DNA of 64,000 nucleotides, from contig WFOS01000092.1 of the NCBI GenBank assembly GCA_015487975.1, positions 27,019 to 91,018 on the forward strand, in the 5' to 3' direction. The notes beneath the pieces were generated by a model that saw only the letters and a list, made by a program, of their open reading frames with translations, did no database searches and had not been told where the DNA came from. The translations under genes were made by a program, and so were the position numbers. Positions 33,798-43,842 of this stretch are shown piece by piece. This DNA comes from Ardenticatena sp. GTDB lineage: Bacteria; Chloroflexota; Anaerolineae; Ardenticatenales; Ardenticatenaceae. The stretch's first letter is position 1. Every line of letters begins with the position of its first letter.

Positions 33798-35048
33798 GTG
33801 AGTTCGAAACGGAATCCATGGCATGTTGCACAAGAGCAGTTCGACAAGGCGTTGCATCATCTTGATGTACCTGCCAGCATCGCAGAGTTTCTGCGGTACC
33901 CCAAACGTGAATTGACCGTCAATTTTCCTGTGCGTATGGACGATGGGTCTGTGCGCATCATCACCGGCTATCGTGTCCACCATAACACGGTACGTGGGCC
34001 CACGAAGGGGGGCATCCGCTATCATCAGGACGTGACGTTGGATGAGGTGCGTGCCCTAGCGATGTGGATGACCTGGAAGTGTGCCGTTGTCAACATTCCG
34101 TATGGTGGCGCCAAAGGTGGCATTGTGGTCGATCCCTACCAGCTTTCCCAGCGTGAATTGGAGAACCTGACGCGCCGCTACACCACCGAAATCACCATGT
34201 TGATTGGCCCCGATTCCGACATTCCGGCGCCCGATGTAGGGACGAATGCGCAGGTCATGGCCTGGCTCATGGATACCTACTCGATCTTGCATGGCCACTC
34301 GGTGCCGGCAGTGGTGACGGGGAAACCACTCACCATTGGCGGCTCGCTGGGGCGCAATCAGGCAACAGGGGTCGGTGTGATGTACGTGACGCGTGAAGCC
34401 ATGCGCCGCGTTGGCATCCCCATCGAGGGGGCGCGTGTGGTGGTGCAGGGCTTCGGGAATGTGGGCTCGAACGCCGCACTTGCTATGCATGAGCAGGGCG
34501 CGAAAGTGATTGCCGTGAGTGATGTGCATGGCGGCATTTACAACCCCAAGGGGTTGGATATTCCCGCTCTTATTCGGCATGTCCTCGAAACGCGCAACGT
34601 CACCACCTGGCCTGACGGGGATGTGATTACCAACGACGAATTACTGACGCTGGAATGCGAAGTTCTCATTCCAGCCGCGCTTGAAAACCAGATTACGTCG
34701 GAAAATGCGCACGAGATCAAGGCCAAGATTGTTTCCGAAGGGGCGAATGGTCCCACAACGCCACGTGCTGACGAGATTTTACGTGAGCGGGGCGTTTTGG
34801 TGGTTCCCGACATCCTCTGCAACGCGGGCGGTGTGACCGTTTCGTACTTCGAGTGGGTACAAGGGCTGCAATCCTTCTTCTGGGATGAAGAAGAAGTGTT
34901 GAAGCGGCTGGAACGCATCATGGTACGGGCGTTCGATGATGTCTGGGCGATGGCGGAGGCCAAAGGGGTGGACTTGCGTGTGGCGGCAACGGTGCTGGCC
35001 ATCAACCGTGTGGCCGAAGCCACGGCCATGCGGGGGATCTACCCGTAA
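33798..35048 (+). CDS. gdhA: Glu/Leu/Phe/Val dehydrogenase (glutamate dehydrogenase)
   Basis: 416 residues, starting with GTG 33798 (AAGGAGG about 7 nt upstream). It interconverts glutamate and 2-oxoglutarate plus ammonia. The catalytic lysine region is [17 protein letters not shown], preceded by GGIRYH. The dinucleotide-binding motif is [10 protein letters not shown] (about residues 219-228). The length of about 415 is that of the hexameric catabolic type. Coenzyme preference is not decided. Single gene between a divergent deoC unit and a terminator. A perfect palindrome in its 5' UTR suggests specific regulation. Confidence 0.94.
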   Translation: MSSKRNPWHVAQEQFDKALHHLDVPASIAEFLRYPKRELTVNFPVRMDDGSVRIITGYRVHHNTVRGPTKGGIRYHQDVTLDEVRALAMWMTWKCAVVNIPYGGAKGGIVVDPYQLSQRELENLTRRYTTEITMLIGPDSDIPAPDVGTNAQVMAWLMDTYSILHGHSVPAVVTGKPLTIGGSLGRNQATGVGVMYVTREAMRRVGIPIEGARVVVQGFGNVGSNAALAMHEQGAKVIAVSDVHGGIYNPKGLDIPALIRHVLETRNVTTWPDGDVITNDELLTLECEVLIPAALENQITSENAHEIKAKIVSEGANGPTTPRADEILRERGVLVVPDILCNAGGVTVSYFEWVQGLQSFFWDEEEVLKRLERIMVRAFDDVWAMAEAKGVDLRVAATVLAINRVAEATAMRGIYP

Positions 35049-35074
35049 GCCATGCGAGCAAGCGCAATCGACCC

Positions 35075-35104
35075 AACGGGGGGCGCACCTGCCCCCCGTT
35101 TTTC
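35075..35104 (+). terminator. Terminator after gdhA
   Basis: 10-bp stem AACGGGGGGC / GCCCCCCGTT, 6-nt loop, followed by TTTCTC. Confidence 0.85.
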
Positions 35105-35121
35105 TCACATAGGAGGGGCGT

Positions 35122-35619
35122 ATGTTGAAGATGAAACTGTATCACGACATTTTCGACCGCCAGCTCCCCCCGTTGGAAGAGGTGGAGCATTGGGCGCATG
35201 AAACGCCGTCGGCGGAACAGTGGCATGTGCTGGGGATGGCGCAATTTCAGAAGTTGATTTTTCACCAGGCAGAAATCTCGTTCGGCGAGGCCATTGCATT
35301 GGAAGCAAACGCCGAGCGCCATTTTCACCGTGGTGTGACACGTGTCATTATGGGGAAGTTTCGTTTGGCACTGGATGACTTCGACACCGTATTGCAGTTC
35401 GACCCCGAACATTTTGGCGCGCACTACAACCGGGGGCGTCTTCTGGCGCGTTTGCGGCGTTATGATGAGGCGTTGGAAGCACTCGAAACAGCCCAACGCC
35501 TCAATCGTGCCCAGGCAGACCGGTTGAAGGTGGGGCAGGCGATGCGCACGCTTCGCCGTCTACAAAAAGGTGGCAACAGTGATTCGTTCCTCGACCGTCT
35601 GCGTGGGTGGTTTGGGTGA
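35122..35619 (+). CDS. Small TPR-repeat protein
   Basis: 165 residues. ATG 35122 has AGGAGGGG 4 nt upstream. It lacks signal peptide and membrane helices, so it is cytoplasmic. At least two tetratricopeptide repeats are visible: AERHFHRGVTRVIMGKFRLA-type (about residues 66-99) and AHYNRGRLLARLRRYDEALE (about 100-133), with a preceding degenerate one. The C-terminus is basic. TPR proteins mediate protein contacts; the partner is unknown. It is convergent with the transglutaminase gene, and a weak hairpin (GGTGAAGGT...ACCTTCGCC, 35616-35655) lies in the shared 3' region. Confidence 0.8.
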   Translation: MLKMKLYHDIFDRQLPPLEEVEHWAHETPSAEQWHVLGMAQFQKLIFHQAEISFGEAIALEANAERHFHRGVTRVIMGKFRLALDDFDTVLQFDPEHFGAHYNRGRLLARLRRYDEALEALETAQRLNRAQADRLKVGQAMRTLRRLQKGGNSDSFLDRLRGWFG

Positions 35620-35644
35620 AGGTGAAGGAGGAGGGTCCTTGCCT

Positions 35645-37915
35645 TTACCTTCGCCGTAGCAGCCAGGCAATAAGCCGCTCACGTGCTTCGCGCCAGACGG
35701 CCAGCGCCTCTTCTTCGTCTTGGCTGGTGTATTCGTATGGTGCAAAGCGCGCTTTGTTCAGGTAGTCTCCCAGTCGTGTCAACGGTTCGCGCGTCGTGGG
35801 AATACGCTCGCCAAGCGTGCGTACATATTCGCGCGGTGTTTGCCATGCCTGGGGGGGCAGCCGCAACAAACGCCCCAGCAAGACCAACTGGTCGTATGCC
35901 TGTTCCACCACAGGCAACGTTCGCCAGCGTTGTGTGAGCACCCGGTAGCCTGCCAGTAGCACCAATGCCAGCCCGCCTGCCGTGGCAACCGGTACAGCGA
36001 GCGTGCGCCAATCTGGCGTGCGGCGCAACGTCGCAAAGGGGTCGCGACCACCTTGTTCATCGGCAATCTGGCCTTCGATATCGCGCAGGCGGTCGAGCTG
36101 GTTTCGAAGGTCGTCGGGTGATTGCGATTCACCGTTTTGCCCTAGCGTTGTCTCGGGTTCGTTCATCTCTGGCGGACGCGGCGGTCGGTTGAGGGCTGGC
36201 TCGGCGGCAGTGGGTTCGAACTCAATCCAACCGAAACCGGGGAAATAGACTTCTACCCACGTGTGTGCGTTGGTCCCACGCACTTCGTACACATTCGCGT
36301 CGGGGTTGATGAGCCGCCCCTGGGAATACCCTTGCGCAATACGTGCCGGAATGCCCAGCGTGCGCAACATGACCGCCATGGCCGAGGCGTAGTAATCGCA
36401 ATAGCCGGCGCGAATGTCGAACAGGAAGTAATAAACGCCATCCTCACCCGGCGGTGGTGCTGGAATGGTCTCATCGTAGGGAATCGTGCGCAGGTAGCGC
36501 TCAATGGCCTTGGCTTTGTCGTAGGGCGTGTCGAGTCCCTCGGTCAATTCACGAGCTAGTTGCGCCACTTCGGGGGGCACGGTGGGTGGAAGACGGGTGT
36601 AATGCTCCGCAATCTCAGGTGGGTAGTCTGTACCCGCTTGCCGCAAACTCTGTTCGTCAGGGTCGGGAATGGCAGCCACGGCCGTGTAGGTGTCGCCTGT
36701 TACGAGCGGCGATTTGGCAAAGAGCTGTGTCAGCCCCGTTGGTGGAACGTCTTCGATGGTTTCTGCTCCTACGGCAGTTGGGCCAGCCACCACGGCACGT
36801 GCCGGGAGCGAAACCTGCACCGGCTGTTGCGGCAGGAAGAGGAGGCGTCCCGCTGGGCGGATCAGTTCCACCGCGATATCGGTAGCGATACGCCCTTGCG
36901 CGTCAGCCGTCAGCGGGATGCGTGGGGTTTCACCTGCCAGATCAATCGTGCGAGGCATCGAGGCGTCCCACCCCAGCCCTGTGTAGGTGTCGTAGACCGT
37001 GGCACGCCAGTAGCGCCCACGCTCGGCCTGCACATACATGATGAGCTCATTCGTGCGGTTGAGTGGTCCACGGAACGTCATTTCCTGCCCAAACCACCCA
37101 CTGGTGCGGGCATTGCCGCGGTAGTTGAGCGTGGCGAACATACGGTTCCACGTTTCTTGTGCTGCCAGCCAGGGGCGTGTCAACCGCGCCAGTACGGGGT
37201 TCATCGTTTCACTTTGCACCACGCCCGGCCCAAACCACGCCAGCGACAGCATCACCATGGCAAACACCGCACCATCGCGTAAAAAATCGAATACAACGTC
37301 GGGCCTGTATTGAATGCGACGGCGCTGCCATTCCTGTTCACGTTCCAGCAGGTGGTGGCGCACGAAGAACAGATAGGCCAGCAGCAGGAAAACCACGAGA
37401 TAGAGCGTCAGCCCGTCGGGTCCGTAGTAGGCATTGATGAGCACGACCGCGCCTGATGGGAGCAACACACCCCAAGGGCTACGTTGACGGTAAAACGACC
37501 AACATGCTACGAACGTGACCAGCCAGAGAATGACCATCAGCGCCATGACGAAAATGGTGGTATCGGTGCCAGGGCGCCCGCTGACCATAACCGTTTCTGC
37601 CCAACGTTGGACACGCTCCCAAATCAGCAGGGCTTTTTCGGTAGAGGTCAACGAGTCGGTCGGCACGAAACGAAATGCCAGGCGGGTGATGACACCTGCA
37701 CCGGCGAGAAAGACGACCGGCAGAGCGAAGATGCCCGGCAAGCGGCTTTTCGCCAGCAGAAGGCTAACCACAAAGGCGAACAGCACAGTCGGTGTCAGCA
37801 AATCTAGGTCGGCGCTCCACCGTGCGGCTTGCAACGCACGCGCCGCGATCAGAAGTAAGGCCAACAACAACCCAATGCTGAGCCAGCCTTCGCGGGGCTG
37901 ATGCCGTACGCGCAT
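35645..37915 (-). CDS. Membrane protein with DUF3488-like helices and transglutaminase-core domain
   Basis: 756 residues from ATG 37915 (AAGGAG 6 nt upstream). About seven to eight N-terminal helices (residues 10-270) are followed by an extracellular transglutaminase/protease-like domain. Its catalytic Cys506 is in [10 protein letters not shown] and His551 in NAHTWVEVY. The third position is acidic in GWIEFEPT, where many members have Asp. A Pro/Glu-rich linker, a further helix (about residue 650) and a cytoplasmic DUF4129-like tail ([19 protein letters not shown]) follow. Such TgpA-like proteins are usually next to an AAA ATPase (MoxR) and a DUF58 gene, which are absent here. Function unknown, probably envelope peptidase or transferase. 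Confidence 0.87.
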   Translation of the reverse strand: MRVRHQPREGWLSIGLLLALLLIAARALQAARWSADLDLLTPTVLFAFVVSLLLAKSRLPGIFALPVVFLAGAGVITRLAFRFVPTDSLTSTEKALLIWERVQRWAETVMVSGRPGTDTTIFVMALMVILWLVTFVACWSFYRQRSPWGVLLPSGAVVLINAYYGPDGLTLYLVVFLLLAYLFFVRHHLLEREQEWQRRRIQYRPDVVFDFLRDGAVFAMVMLSLAWFGPGVVQSETMNPVLARLTRPWLAAQETWNRMFATLNYRGNARTSGWFGQEMTFRGPLNRTNELIMYVQAERGRYWRATVYDTYTGLGWDASMPRTIDLAGETPRIPLTADAQGRIATDIAVELIRPAGRLLFLPQQPVQVSLPARAVVAGPTAVGAETIEDVPPTGLTQLFAKSPLVTGDTYTAVAAIPDPDEQSLRQAGTDYPPEIAEHYTRLPPTVPPEVAQLARELTEGLDTPYDKAKAIERYLRTIPYDETIPAPPPGEDGVYYFLFDIRAGYCDYYASAMAVMLRTLGIPARIAQGYSQGRLINPDANVYEVRGTNAHTWVEVYFPGFGWIEFEPTAAEPALNRPPRPPEMNEPETTLGQNGESQSPDDLRNQLDRLRDIEGQIADEQGGRDPFATLRRTPDWRTLAVPVATAGGLALVLLAGYRVLTQRWRTLPVVEQAYDQLVLLGRLLRLPPQAWQTPREYVRTLGERIPTTREPLTRLGDYLNKARFAPYEYTSQDEEEALAVWREARERLIAWLLRRR

Positions 37916-37952
37916 GTGTGTCTCCTTGCTCATCTCGTGGGTGCTCTTCTCT

Positions 37953-37981
37953 ATTGTAGTGGAGGGACAAGTGAAACCCAA
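37953..37981 (-). promoter_or_regulatory. Promoter of the transglutaminase-core gene
   Basis: Minus strand TTGGGT (37976-37981), 17-bp spacer, TACAAT (37953-37958). Confidence 0.5.
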
Positions 37982-38059
37982 AACAGACGCATATGGCAAT
38001 GTGTGATGAACGTCATATGCAAATGGTGTCTTCTTCGATAAAAATCGTGCTGGCGCACG

Positions 38060-38088
38060 TTGCCGAACCGTTTTGCGTATGCTAGAAT
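38060..38088 (+). promoter_or_regulatory. Promoter of the EF-G paralogue
   Basis: TTGCCG (38060-38065), 17-bp spacer, TAGAAT (38083-38088). The 5' UTR is about 90 nt. GCGTAT/ATACGC (38075-38080, 38087-38092) forms a short dyad around the -10. Confidence 0.55.
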
Positions 38089-38187
38089 ACGCGCCAGCCA
38101 GTTCGACTTCCGCCGTTCGACGTTTGGGGATTGACGAATGCCAATGAAGGCATTCACAAGAAACTTCATAGCGGATAGGAGGAAGGC

Positions 38188-40263
38188 ATGAAGAAGTACG
38201 CTCCAGAACGCCTGCGCAACGTCGCGTTTGTGTCGCACGTTGGCGCAGGCAAATCCACGACGGCTGAGGCGATGCTCTTCCTGACGGGAGCGCTGACCCG
38301 TATGGGGCGCACCGAAGAAGGCAACACCGTCTCCGATTTCGACCCCGAAGAACGTGCCCGCCAGATTTCCATCAATACCTCTGTGATCCCTGTCGAATAC
38401 CGCGACTACAAGCTGAACGTGCTGGACACACCCGGTTTCCTGGATTTTGCAGGGGATGCGATGAGTGCATTGCGTGTGGCCGATGCCGCTGTTGTGGTGG
38501 TGGATGCGTCGTCGGGCCCCGAAGTGGGAACAGAGTTGATGTGGCAGTATTGCAACGACCGTTCGTTGCCACGTCTGGTCTATGTGAACAAAATGGACCG
38601 CGATACAGCGCGTTGGGAGCGTACCCTTCAACAGTTGCGTGATACCTTCGATGCGCGTTTCATTCCCATTCAGGTTCCTATCGGTCAGGGCAACACTTTC
38701 GACGGTGTGGTGGATTTGACCACAGGGAAAGCCTACTACGGCAAGGGCGATGTGCGCGATATTCCCGCCGAACTGCAAAGCGCCGTCGAGGAAGCGCAAT
38801 TCAACCTGATGGAAGCTGCCGCCGAAGCGGATGATGAGCTGATTATGAAGTACCTCGACGGGGAAGAACTGACGCCGGAAGAGATTGCGCGTGGGCTGAA
38901 AGCGGGGGTGCAAAATGGTTCGATTGTCCCCGTGCTGTTTGGCGCGAGTGTGAACGCATTGGGTGTCGAACGTTTGATGGAAGCCATCGTCAACCTGTTG
39001 CCGTCGCCCGTCGAAGCACCGCCCGAAAAAGCAGTCAACAAGGAAACGGGCGAAGAGGTCTTGCTGAGCGCCGACCCCAACGGGCCATTGGCTGTCTTCA
39101 TCTTCAAGACGCTTTCCGACCCCTACGTTGGGAAAATTTCGTTCTTCCGTGTGCTCAGCGGTACTCTCGAAGCCGATTCGCGCCTCTACAATCCGCGCAC
39201 GAATACCGAAGAACGAATTGGTCACATTTACGTGCAACGTGGCAAAGAGCAGATCGAAGTCAAAGAATTGTCAGCGGGCGATATTGGCTCGGTCGCCAAG
39301 TTGGGTGAAACGCTGACGGGTGATCTGCTCTGCGACCGTTCGATGCCCCTCGAAGTCGAACCGATCAAGTTCCCGCGCCCGGTTTACTTTGTGGCGGTTT
39401 ACCCCAAATCGCAGGCGGACGTGGACAAGCTCAACCAGGCGCTCACCCGCCTGACGGAAGAAGACCCCACGCTGCGCTGGGAGCGCCGTACCGATACCAA
39501 GCAGACGGTGATGGGGGGGCTGGGTGACGTCCACCTCGATGTGGCGCGTGCGCGGCTTGAACAGAAGTTTGGTGTGCATGTGGAGATGGGCGCTCCCAAA
39601 GTACCCTACAAGGAAACCATTACGACAACTGCCACCGCGCAGTACCGCCACAAGAAGCAGACGGGTGGCGCGGGGCAGTTCGCCGAGGTGCATATGCGTG
39701 TCGAGCCGCTGCCGCGTGGCCAGGAATTCGAGTTTGCCAGCGAAATTTTTGGTGGTGCAATTTCCAGTGTCTTCCTGCCATCCATCGAGAAGGGGATTCG
39801 TTCGGTGATGGAGCAGGGGGTGTTGGCGGGCTATCCCATCGTGGACGTGAAGGCTGTGGTGTACGATGGGAAAGAACACCCGGTGGACTCCAAGGATATT
39901 GCGTTCCAGATTGCCGGGCGTGAGTGCTTCAAACTGGCATTCAAGAATGCCAAACCGGCGTTGTTGGAACCAATTTACAATGTCACCATCATCGTGCCCG
40001 ACCAGTACACCGGTGATGTGATGAGCGATTTGAATACACGCCGCGCCCGTATCATGGGGATGGAGCAGGAACGTGGGAAGACCATCATCAAGGCGCAGGT
40101 GCCGCTGGCGGAGATGATGCGCTATGCGATTGACCTGCGTTCGATGACGCAAGGGCGTGGTTTCTACACCATGGAGCCCGACCACTACGAAATTGTGCCG
40201 GATTATGTGGCGCAACAGGTGATTGCCGAGGCGCAGAAAGAAGCCGCCGAGGCGTCGCACTAA
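38188..40263 (+). CDS. Elongation factor G-like GTPase paralogue (no switch-II His)
   Basis: 691 residues. It has the five-domain EF-G layout. The P-loop is SHVGAGKST (residues 16-24) instead of GHVDHGKTT. G3 reads DTPGF (80-84), so the catalytic histidine of DTPGH is Phe84. G4 is NKMD. Domain IV ([18 protein letters not shown]) and domain V are present. This identifies the EF-G2/EF-G-like family rather than the canonical translocase, which normally lies in the str operon with rpsL, rpsG and tuf; none is here. Role possibly in ribosome recycling or stress; not settled for the family. ATG 38188 with GGAGGA upstream, own promoter and terminator. Confidence 0.92.
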   Translation: MKKYAPERLRNVAFVSHVGAGKSTTAEAMLFLTGALTRMGRTEEGNTVSDFDPEERARQISINTSVIPVEYRDYKLNVLDTPGFLDFAGDAMSALRVADAAVVVVDASSGPEVGTELMWQYCNDRSLPRLVYVNKMDRDTARWERTLQQLRDTFDARFIPIQVPIGQGNTFDGVVDLTTGKAYYGKGDVRDIPAELQSAVEEAQFNLMEAAAEADDELIMKYLDGEELTPEEIARGLKAGVQNGSIVPVLFGASVNALGVERLMEAIVNLLPSPVEAPPEKAVNKETGEEVLLSADPNGPLAVFIFKTLSDPYVGKISFFRVLSGTLEADSRLYNPRTNTEERIGHIYVQRGKEQIEVKELSAGDIGSVAKLGETLTGDLLCDRSMPLEVEPIKFPRPVYFVAVYPKSQADVDKLNQALTRLTEEDPTLRWERRTDTKQTVMGGLGDVHLDVARARLEQKFGVHVEMGAPKVPYKETITTTATAQYRHKKQTGGAGQFAEVHMRVEPLPRGQEFEFASEIFGGAISSVFLPSIEKGIRSVMEQGVLAGYPIVDVKAVVYDGKEHPVDSKDIAFQIAGRECFKLAFKNAKPALLEPIYNVTIIVPDQYTGDVMSDLNTRRARIMGMEQERGKTIIKAQVPLAEMMRYAIDLRSMTQGRGFYTMEPDHYEIVPDYVAQQVIAEAQKEAAEASH

Positions 40264-40277
40264 ATGGTGGGAATGCA

Positions 40278-40313
40278 AAACGGGGCGACCAAAGCGGTCG
40301 CCCCGTTTCGTTT
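40278..40313. terminator. Bidirectional terminator between the EF-G paralogue and rny
   Basis: 13-bp perfect stem AAACGGGGCGACC / GGTCGCCCCGTTT with a 5-nt loop, T-rich on both sides. Serves both convergent genes. Confidence 0.88.
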
Positions 40314-40324
40314 GGCGTGGTGGC

Positions 40325-41890
40325 TTATTTGGCGTAATCCACCGCACGTGTTTCGCGGATGACCGTCACCTTGATTTGTCCTGGATATTCCATGCTTTCC
40401 TCGATATTGCGGGCAATATCCTTGCTCAGACGGATGGCCGTCAGGTCGTCTACGTCGTCTGGGCGCACGATAACACGAATTTCACGTCCTGCCTGAATGG
40501 CATAGGCTTCTTGCACGCCGTCGAAACTTTTGGCTACGTCTTCCAGCGCTTTGATGCGCTTGATGTACTGTTCCAGCGATTCGCGGCGTGCCCCCATGCG
40601 TGCCCCGCTGATGGCGTCGGCGACTTCGACGATGACGGCTTCGATGGTTTCCTGCTCCACCTCGTGGTGGTGGCTGGCGATGGCGTTGACGACGACGGGG
40701 TGCATCCCGCACCGCTTGGCAATTTCGGCGCCAATGAGGGCGTGCGGCCCTTCCACTTCGTGGGTTACGGCTTTCCCAATGTCGTGCAGCAGGGCACCTT
40801 TCTTGGCCCATTCGACATTCGCGCCGAGTTCGTGCGCCAACAGAGTGGCCAGTCGTGCCGCTTCGATGGCGTGTACCCACTGGTTCTGCCCATAGCTGGT
40901 GCGGAATTTGAGTTGCCCCAACAGGCGAATCAATTCAGGATGCAGGCCACTCACACCAACTTCGTAGGCGGCTTGTTCACCTGCTTCGCGGATGATTTGC
41001 TCCACTTCGGCACGTGCTTCTTCCACTACCTTCTCGATCCGTGCGGGGTGGATACGTCCATCGGCAATCAGACGTTCCAAGGCGATACGGGCAATTTCAC
41101 GCCGCACGGGGTCGAAGCTACTGATGGTGATGGCTTCGGGCGTGTCATCCACCACCAAGTCGACCCCTGTGGCATTTTCGATGGCGCGAATGTTGCGCCC
41201 CCCACGCCCGATGATGCGCCCTTTCATGCTGTCATCGGGGAGCGCCACGGTGGAAACCACGACGTCGTTGGTGACATCGGTGGCCATGCGCTGGATGGCG
41301 GTGACGATGATGGCACGCGCTTTCTTTTCAGCGATCTCGCGGGCTTCGGCTTCACGTTCGCGCAGGATGCGTGCCATATCTTGCCGCGCTTCGGCTTCCA
41401 CTTGTTGCAAAAGCAGCTGACGGGCTTCTTCGCGCGAGAGTTCCGCCACACGTTCCAGGGCGGCTTGTTGTTCAGCCACCAGGGCTTCGATTTCTGCCTC
41501 GCGTTTTTCTAGCGCCTGTTCGCGGCGGTCGAGGTTACGAGCCCGGTTGTCCAGTTGTTCTTGTCGTCGATCGAGTTTTTCGCGTCGTTGCTGCAATTCT
41601 TGCTCGAAGCGTTGCAGTTCACGCCGCTGCTGCTTGAATTCGCGTTCGGCTTCGTCGCGCAGACGGACGATCTCATCCTTGGCTTGCAGCCGTAGTTCTT
41701 GCGCTTCGGCTTTGGCTTCTTGCACCAGAGTGCGGGCTTGTTGTTCTGCTTCGGCCAGCATGGATTGAACTTGCTTTTCGGTCTCCTTGACCGCGCGCTC
41801 CTGCCCACCACGGTAGCCGAGCCATGCGCCGATGGCCGCACCAACAATGGCGGCAAGGATTGCGGCTCCGATGAGTATGACGCCTTCCAT
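40325..41890 (-). CDS. rny: Ribonuclease Y
   Basis: 521 residues from ATG 41890 (GGAGGAG 8 nt upstream). It is a membrane-anchored endoribonuclease that starts mRNA decay. The N-terminal helix (residues 3-25) is followed by a long charged coiled coil to about residue 190. The KH domain contains MKGRIIGRGGRNIRAIE. The HD domain has HDIGKAVTHE, preceded by the HAIEAARLATLLAHELG histidine and followed by ASHHHE and EVADAISGAR. The length is normal. It follows recX by 5 bp, giving the operon recA-recX-rny. The PSP1/YaaT protein encoded at 22306 is related to RNase Y cofactors of Bacillus. Confidence 0.97.
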   Translation of the reverse strand: MEGVILIGAAILAAIVGAAIGAWLGYRGGQERAVKETEKQVQSMLAEAEQQARTLVQEAKAEAQELRLQAKDEIVRLRDEAEREFKQQRRELQRFEQELQQRREKLDRRQEQLDNRARNLDRREQALEKREAEIEALVAEQQAALERVAELSREEARQLLLQQVEAEARQDMARILREREAEAREIAEKKARAIIVTAIQRMATDVTNDVVVSTVALPDDSMKGRIIGRGGRNIRAIENATGVDLVVDDTPEAITISSFDPVRREIARIALERLIADGRIHPARIEKVVEEARAEVEQIIREAGEQAAYEVGVSGLHPELIRLLGQLKFRTSYGQNQWVHAIEAARLATLLAHELGANVEWAKKGALLHDIGKAVTHEVEGPHALIGAEIAKRCGMHPVVVNAIASHHHEVEQETIEAVIVEVADAISGARMGARRESLEQYIKRIKALEDVAKSFDGVQEAYAIQAGREIRVIVRPDDVDDLTAIRLSKDIARNIEESMEYPGQIKVTVIRETRAVDYAK

Positions 41891-41895
41891 AACGT

Positions 41896-42573
41896 TTACT
41901 CCTCCGTGTTCCACTCTTCGTTGTCAAAGTTCGGGTGCACGTCGTTGTGCAAGCGTTGCTGCCAGTAATGGTCTACGGCATGACGTACCGCATGCCATGA
42001 AAAGCCACGTCGTGCCAGGTACGCTCCAAGTTTGCGTGCAAACGTGGCGTACTCGTCAACTGTGCCAAGGCGCTGCACGTAGCGCTCGGCGGCTTCGATA
42101 GCGAGTTGTTCTTCGTCGAGATTGGCGTTTTCGAGCGCTGCTTCGATGGTCTCTTGTGCCACGCCCTTGCGGCGCAGTTCACTGATGAGCGCCTGTCGCC
42201 CACGTGGGCGATGGCGACTTCGGTTTTCGATCCATTCGCGGGCGAATGCCGCATCATCGAGCAGGTTCAGGTCGTGCAGACGGTGGACAACCTGCTCGAT
42301 GATTGTTTCGGCATACCCATGCTTCCGCAGGTAGTCGCGGATTTCATGCGCTGTGCGGGCACGGCGCCCGAGCAGGCGCAAGACACGGTCGAACGCTTTG
42401 TGGTAGGTGTCGCGTCGTTTCAAGGCTTGAATTTCCGAATCGGACAATTCCTGCCCAACACGCAGGCGGGCGGCTTCGACGAGTGCCAGCCCGAACGCAA
42501 ATTCACCGTCTAGATAGACGTTGACGCGCTCTTTGTTGAGTTTTTGGCGTTCCAACCGTGTGATTTTCGGCAT
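41896..42573 (-). CDS. recX: Regulatory protein RecX
   Basis: 225 residues from ATG 42573. It binds RecA filaments and limits their growth. It consists of three-helix repeats: SDSEIQALKRRDTYHKAFDR, then RARTAHEIRDYLRKHGY, NLLDDAAFAREWIENRSRHRPRG and LISELRRKGVAQETIEAAL. These are the expected RecX repeats. It has an N-terminal extension of a basic beta hairpin (MPKITRLERQKLNKERVNVYLDG). It lies 93 bp after recA; a short hairpin in that gap may lower its expression relative to recA. rny follows directly. Confidence 0.93.
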   Translation of the reverse strand: MPKITRLERQKLNKERVNVYLDGEFAFGLALVEAARLRVGQELSDSEIQALKRRDTYHKAFDRVLRLLGRRARTAHEIRDYLRKHGYAETIIEQVVHRLHDLNLLDDAAFAREWIENRSRHRPRGRQALISELRRKGVAQETIEAALENANLDEEQLAIEAAERYVQRLGTVDEYATFARKLGAYLARRGFSWHAVRHAVDHYWQQRLHNDVHPNFDNEEWNTEE

Positions 42574-42596
42574 ACACCTTCCTGAAAACGACAAAA

Positions 42597-42618
42597 GCCG
42601 TGACTATGCAGCCACGGC
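42597..42618 (-). terminator. Weak hairpin between recA and recX
   Basis: Minus strand GCCGTG / CACGGC with a 10-nt loop followed by TTTTGTC. A short stem, so probably partial termination or attenuation. Confidence 0.5.
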
Positions 42619-42666
42619 CGATGAACGTGGGGTCATTTCTATGGGATTGCAGGCAACGGAAAGCGA

Positions 42667-43680
42667 TTAGTCAGCTGCTGAATCGGGTGGGAGCGGCAAC
42701 CCGGCCTGTTCGCGAATACGGCGATCGAGCTCGGCCAGCATATCGGGGTGTTCGCGCAGGAATTGGCGCGCATTTTCACGTCCCTGCCCTAGGCGGATAT
42801 CCCCATAGCTGTAATACGCGCCCCGTTTGGTGACGATGTTCATATTGGTTGCGACGTCCAGCACGTCGCCTTCGCGGCTGATCCCCTCGTTGTACATGAT
42901 GTCGAAGGTGGCTTCGCGGAAGGGGGGCGCGACTTTGTTTTTCTTCACCTTGACGAGCACGCGGTTGCCAATAATGTCGCCACCTTGTTTGATGACTTCC
43001 TTGCGGCGAATGTCCATGCGCACCGAGGCGTAGAATTTGAGTGCATTGCCCCCTGTCGTCGTTTCGGGGTTGCCGAAGAGCACGCCGATTTTCATCCGAA
43101 TCTGGTTGGTGAAGATGACGGCGGTATTCGATTTCTTGATCGCGCCAGCCAGCTTGCGTAACGCCTGGCTCATCAAGCGCGCTTGCAGCCCCACATGGCT
43201 ATCGCCCATATCACCTTCGATTTCGGCGCGTGGTACCAGCGCTGCCACCGAGTCGATCACGATGACATCCACGGCGCCACTACGTACCAGCGCTTCCGTG
43301 ATTTCGAGGGCTTGCTCGCCAGTGTCAGGTTGCGAGATATAGAGGTTTTCGACATCGACGCCACAGCGTGCAGCATACGCTGGGTCGAGCGCATGTTCGA
43401 CATCGATGAAGGCTGCCACCCCCCCCATTTTTTGCGCTTCGGCGATGATGTGCTGGCAGAGTGTGGTCTTCCCACTCGATTCCGGGCCATAGATCTCGGT
43501 GATACGCCCACGTGGAACGCCGCCAATCCCCAGGGCCATGTCGAGGGCAATCGAGCCGGTGGGGATGGCTTCCACATGCAGGTCGGGCGCTTCACCCAGT
43601 TTCATGATCGTACCGTCGCCGAAGCGCTTTTTCAGTTGTTCGAGCGTGCTTTCGAGCGCTTTTCGCTTTCCGTTATCCAC
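42667..43680 (-). CDS. recA: Recombinase RecA
   Basis: 337 residues, starting with GTG 43680 (GGGG about 8 nt upstream). Homologous recombination and SOS activation. Walker A is GPESSGKTT (about residues 65-73) and Walker [14 protein letters not shown]1 region [21 protein letters not shown] and L2 [18 protein letters not shown] are intact. The C-terminal domain is present but the acidic tail is short. It has a strong promoter (43725-43753) overlapped by a dyad. recX and rny follow. Confidence 0.98.
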   Translation of the reverse strand: MDNGKRKALESTLEQLKKRFGDGTIMKLGEAPDLHVEAIPTGSIALDMALGIGGVPRGRITEIYGPESSGKTTLCQHIIAEAQKMGGVAAFIDVEHALDPAYAARCGVDVENLYISQPDTGEQALEITEALVRSGAVDVIVIDSVAALVPRAEIEGDMGDSHVGLQARLMSQALRKLAGAIKKSNTAVIFTNQIRMKIGVLFGNPETTTGGNALKFYASVRMDIRRKEVIKQGGDIIGNRVLVKVKKNKVAPPFREATFDIMYNEGISREGDVLDVATNMNIVTKRGAYYSYGDIRLGQGRENARQFLREHPDMLAELDRRIREQAGLPLPPDSAAD

Positions 43681-43724
43681 AATCCGTACCCCGTTTTGTT
43701 CATCGGGCTTGTGGCTGTTGTGGC

Positions 43725-43762
43725 ATTATACTGTTTTCGGGAACGTCTGACAAAAGGTTCCC
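43725..43762 (-). promoter_or_regulatory. recA promoter with GGGAAC-N12-GTTCCC dyad
   Basis: Minus strand TTGTCA (43748-43753), 17-bp spacer, perfect TATAAT (43725-43730). The dyad GGGAAC (43739-43744) / GTTCCC (43757-43762) encloses the -35. The half-site GAAC/GTTC is shared with Gram-positive-type LexA boxes but the 12-bp spacing is not. Confidence 0.7.
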
Positions 43763-43842
43763 CTAACTTGTGTTGAATTTCCAATATCTCAACTGCTGGT
43801 AACGTGGTACAATCGGCAGGACACAACCAGAAGCGAGGTGGC

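Noticed and set aside
37988..38020. GCATATG ... CATATGC inverted repeat upstream of the EF-G paralogue
   Set aside because: Both arms contain the common palindrome CATATG and the spacing is long; I see no link to the promoter, so chance is likely.
37951..39237. Long open frame on the minus strand opposite the EF-G paralogue
   Set aside because: It lies wholly over a clear EF-G-like gene and its promoter, has no domain pattern, and its composition is the antisense shadow of the coding strand.
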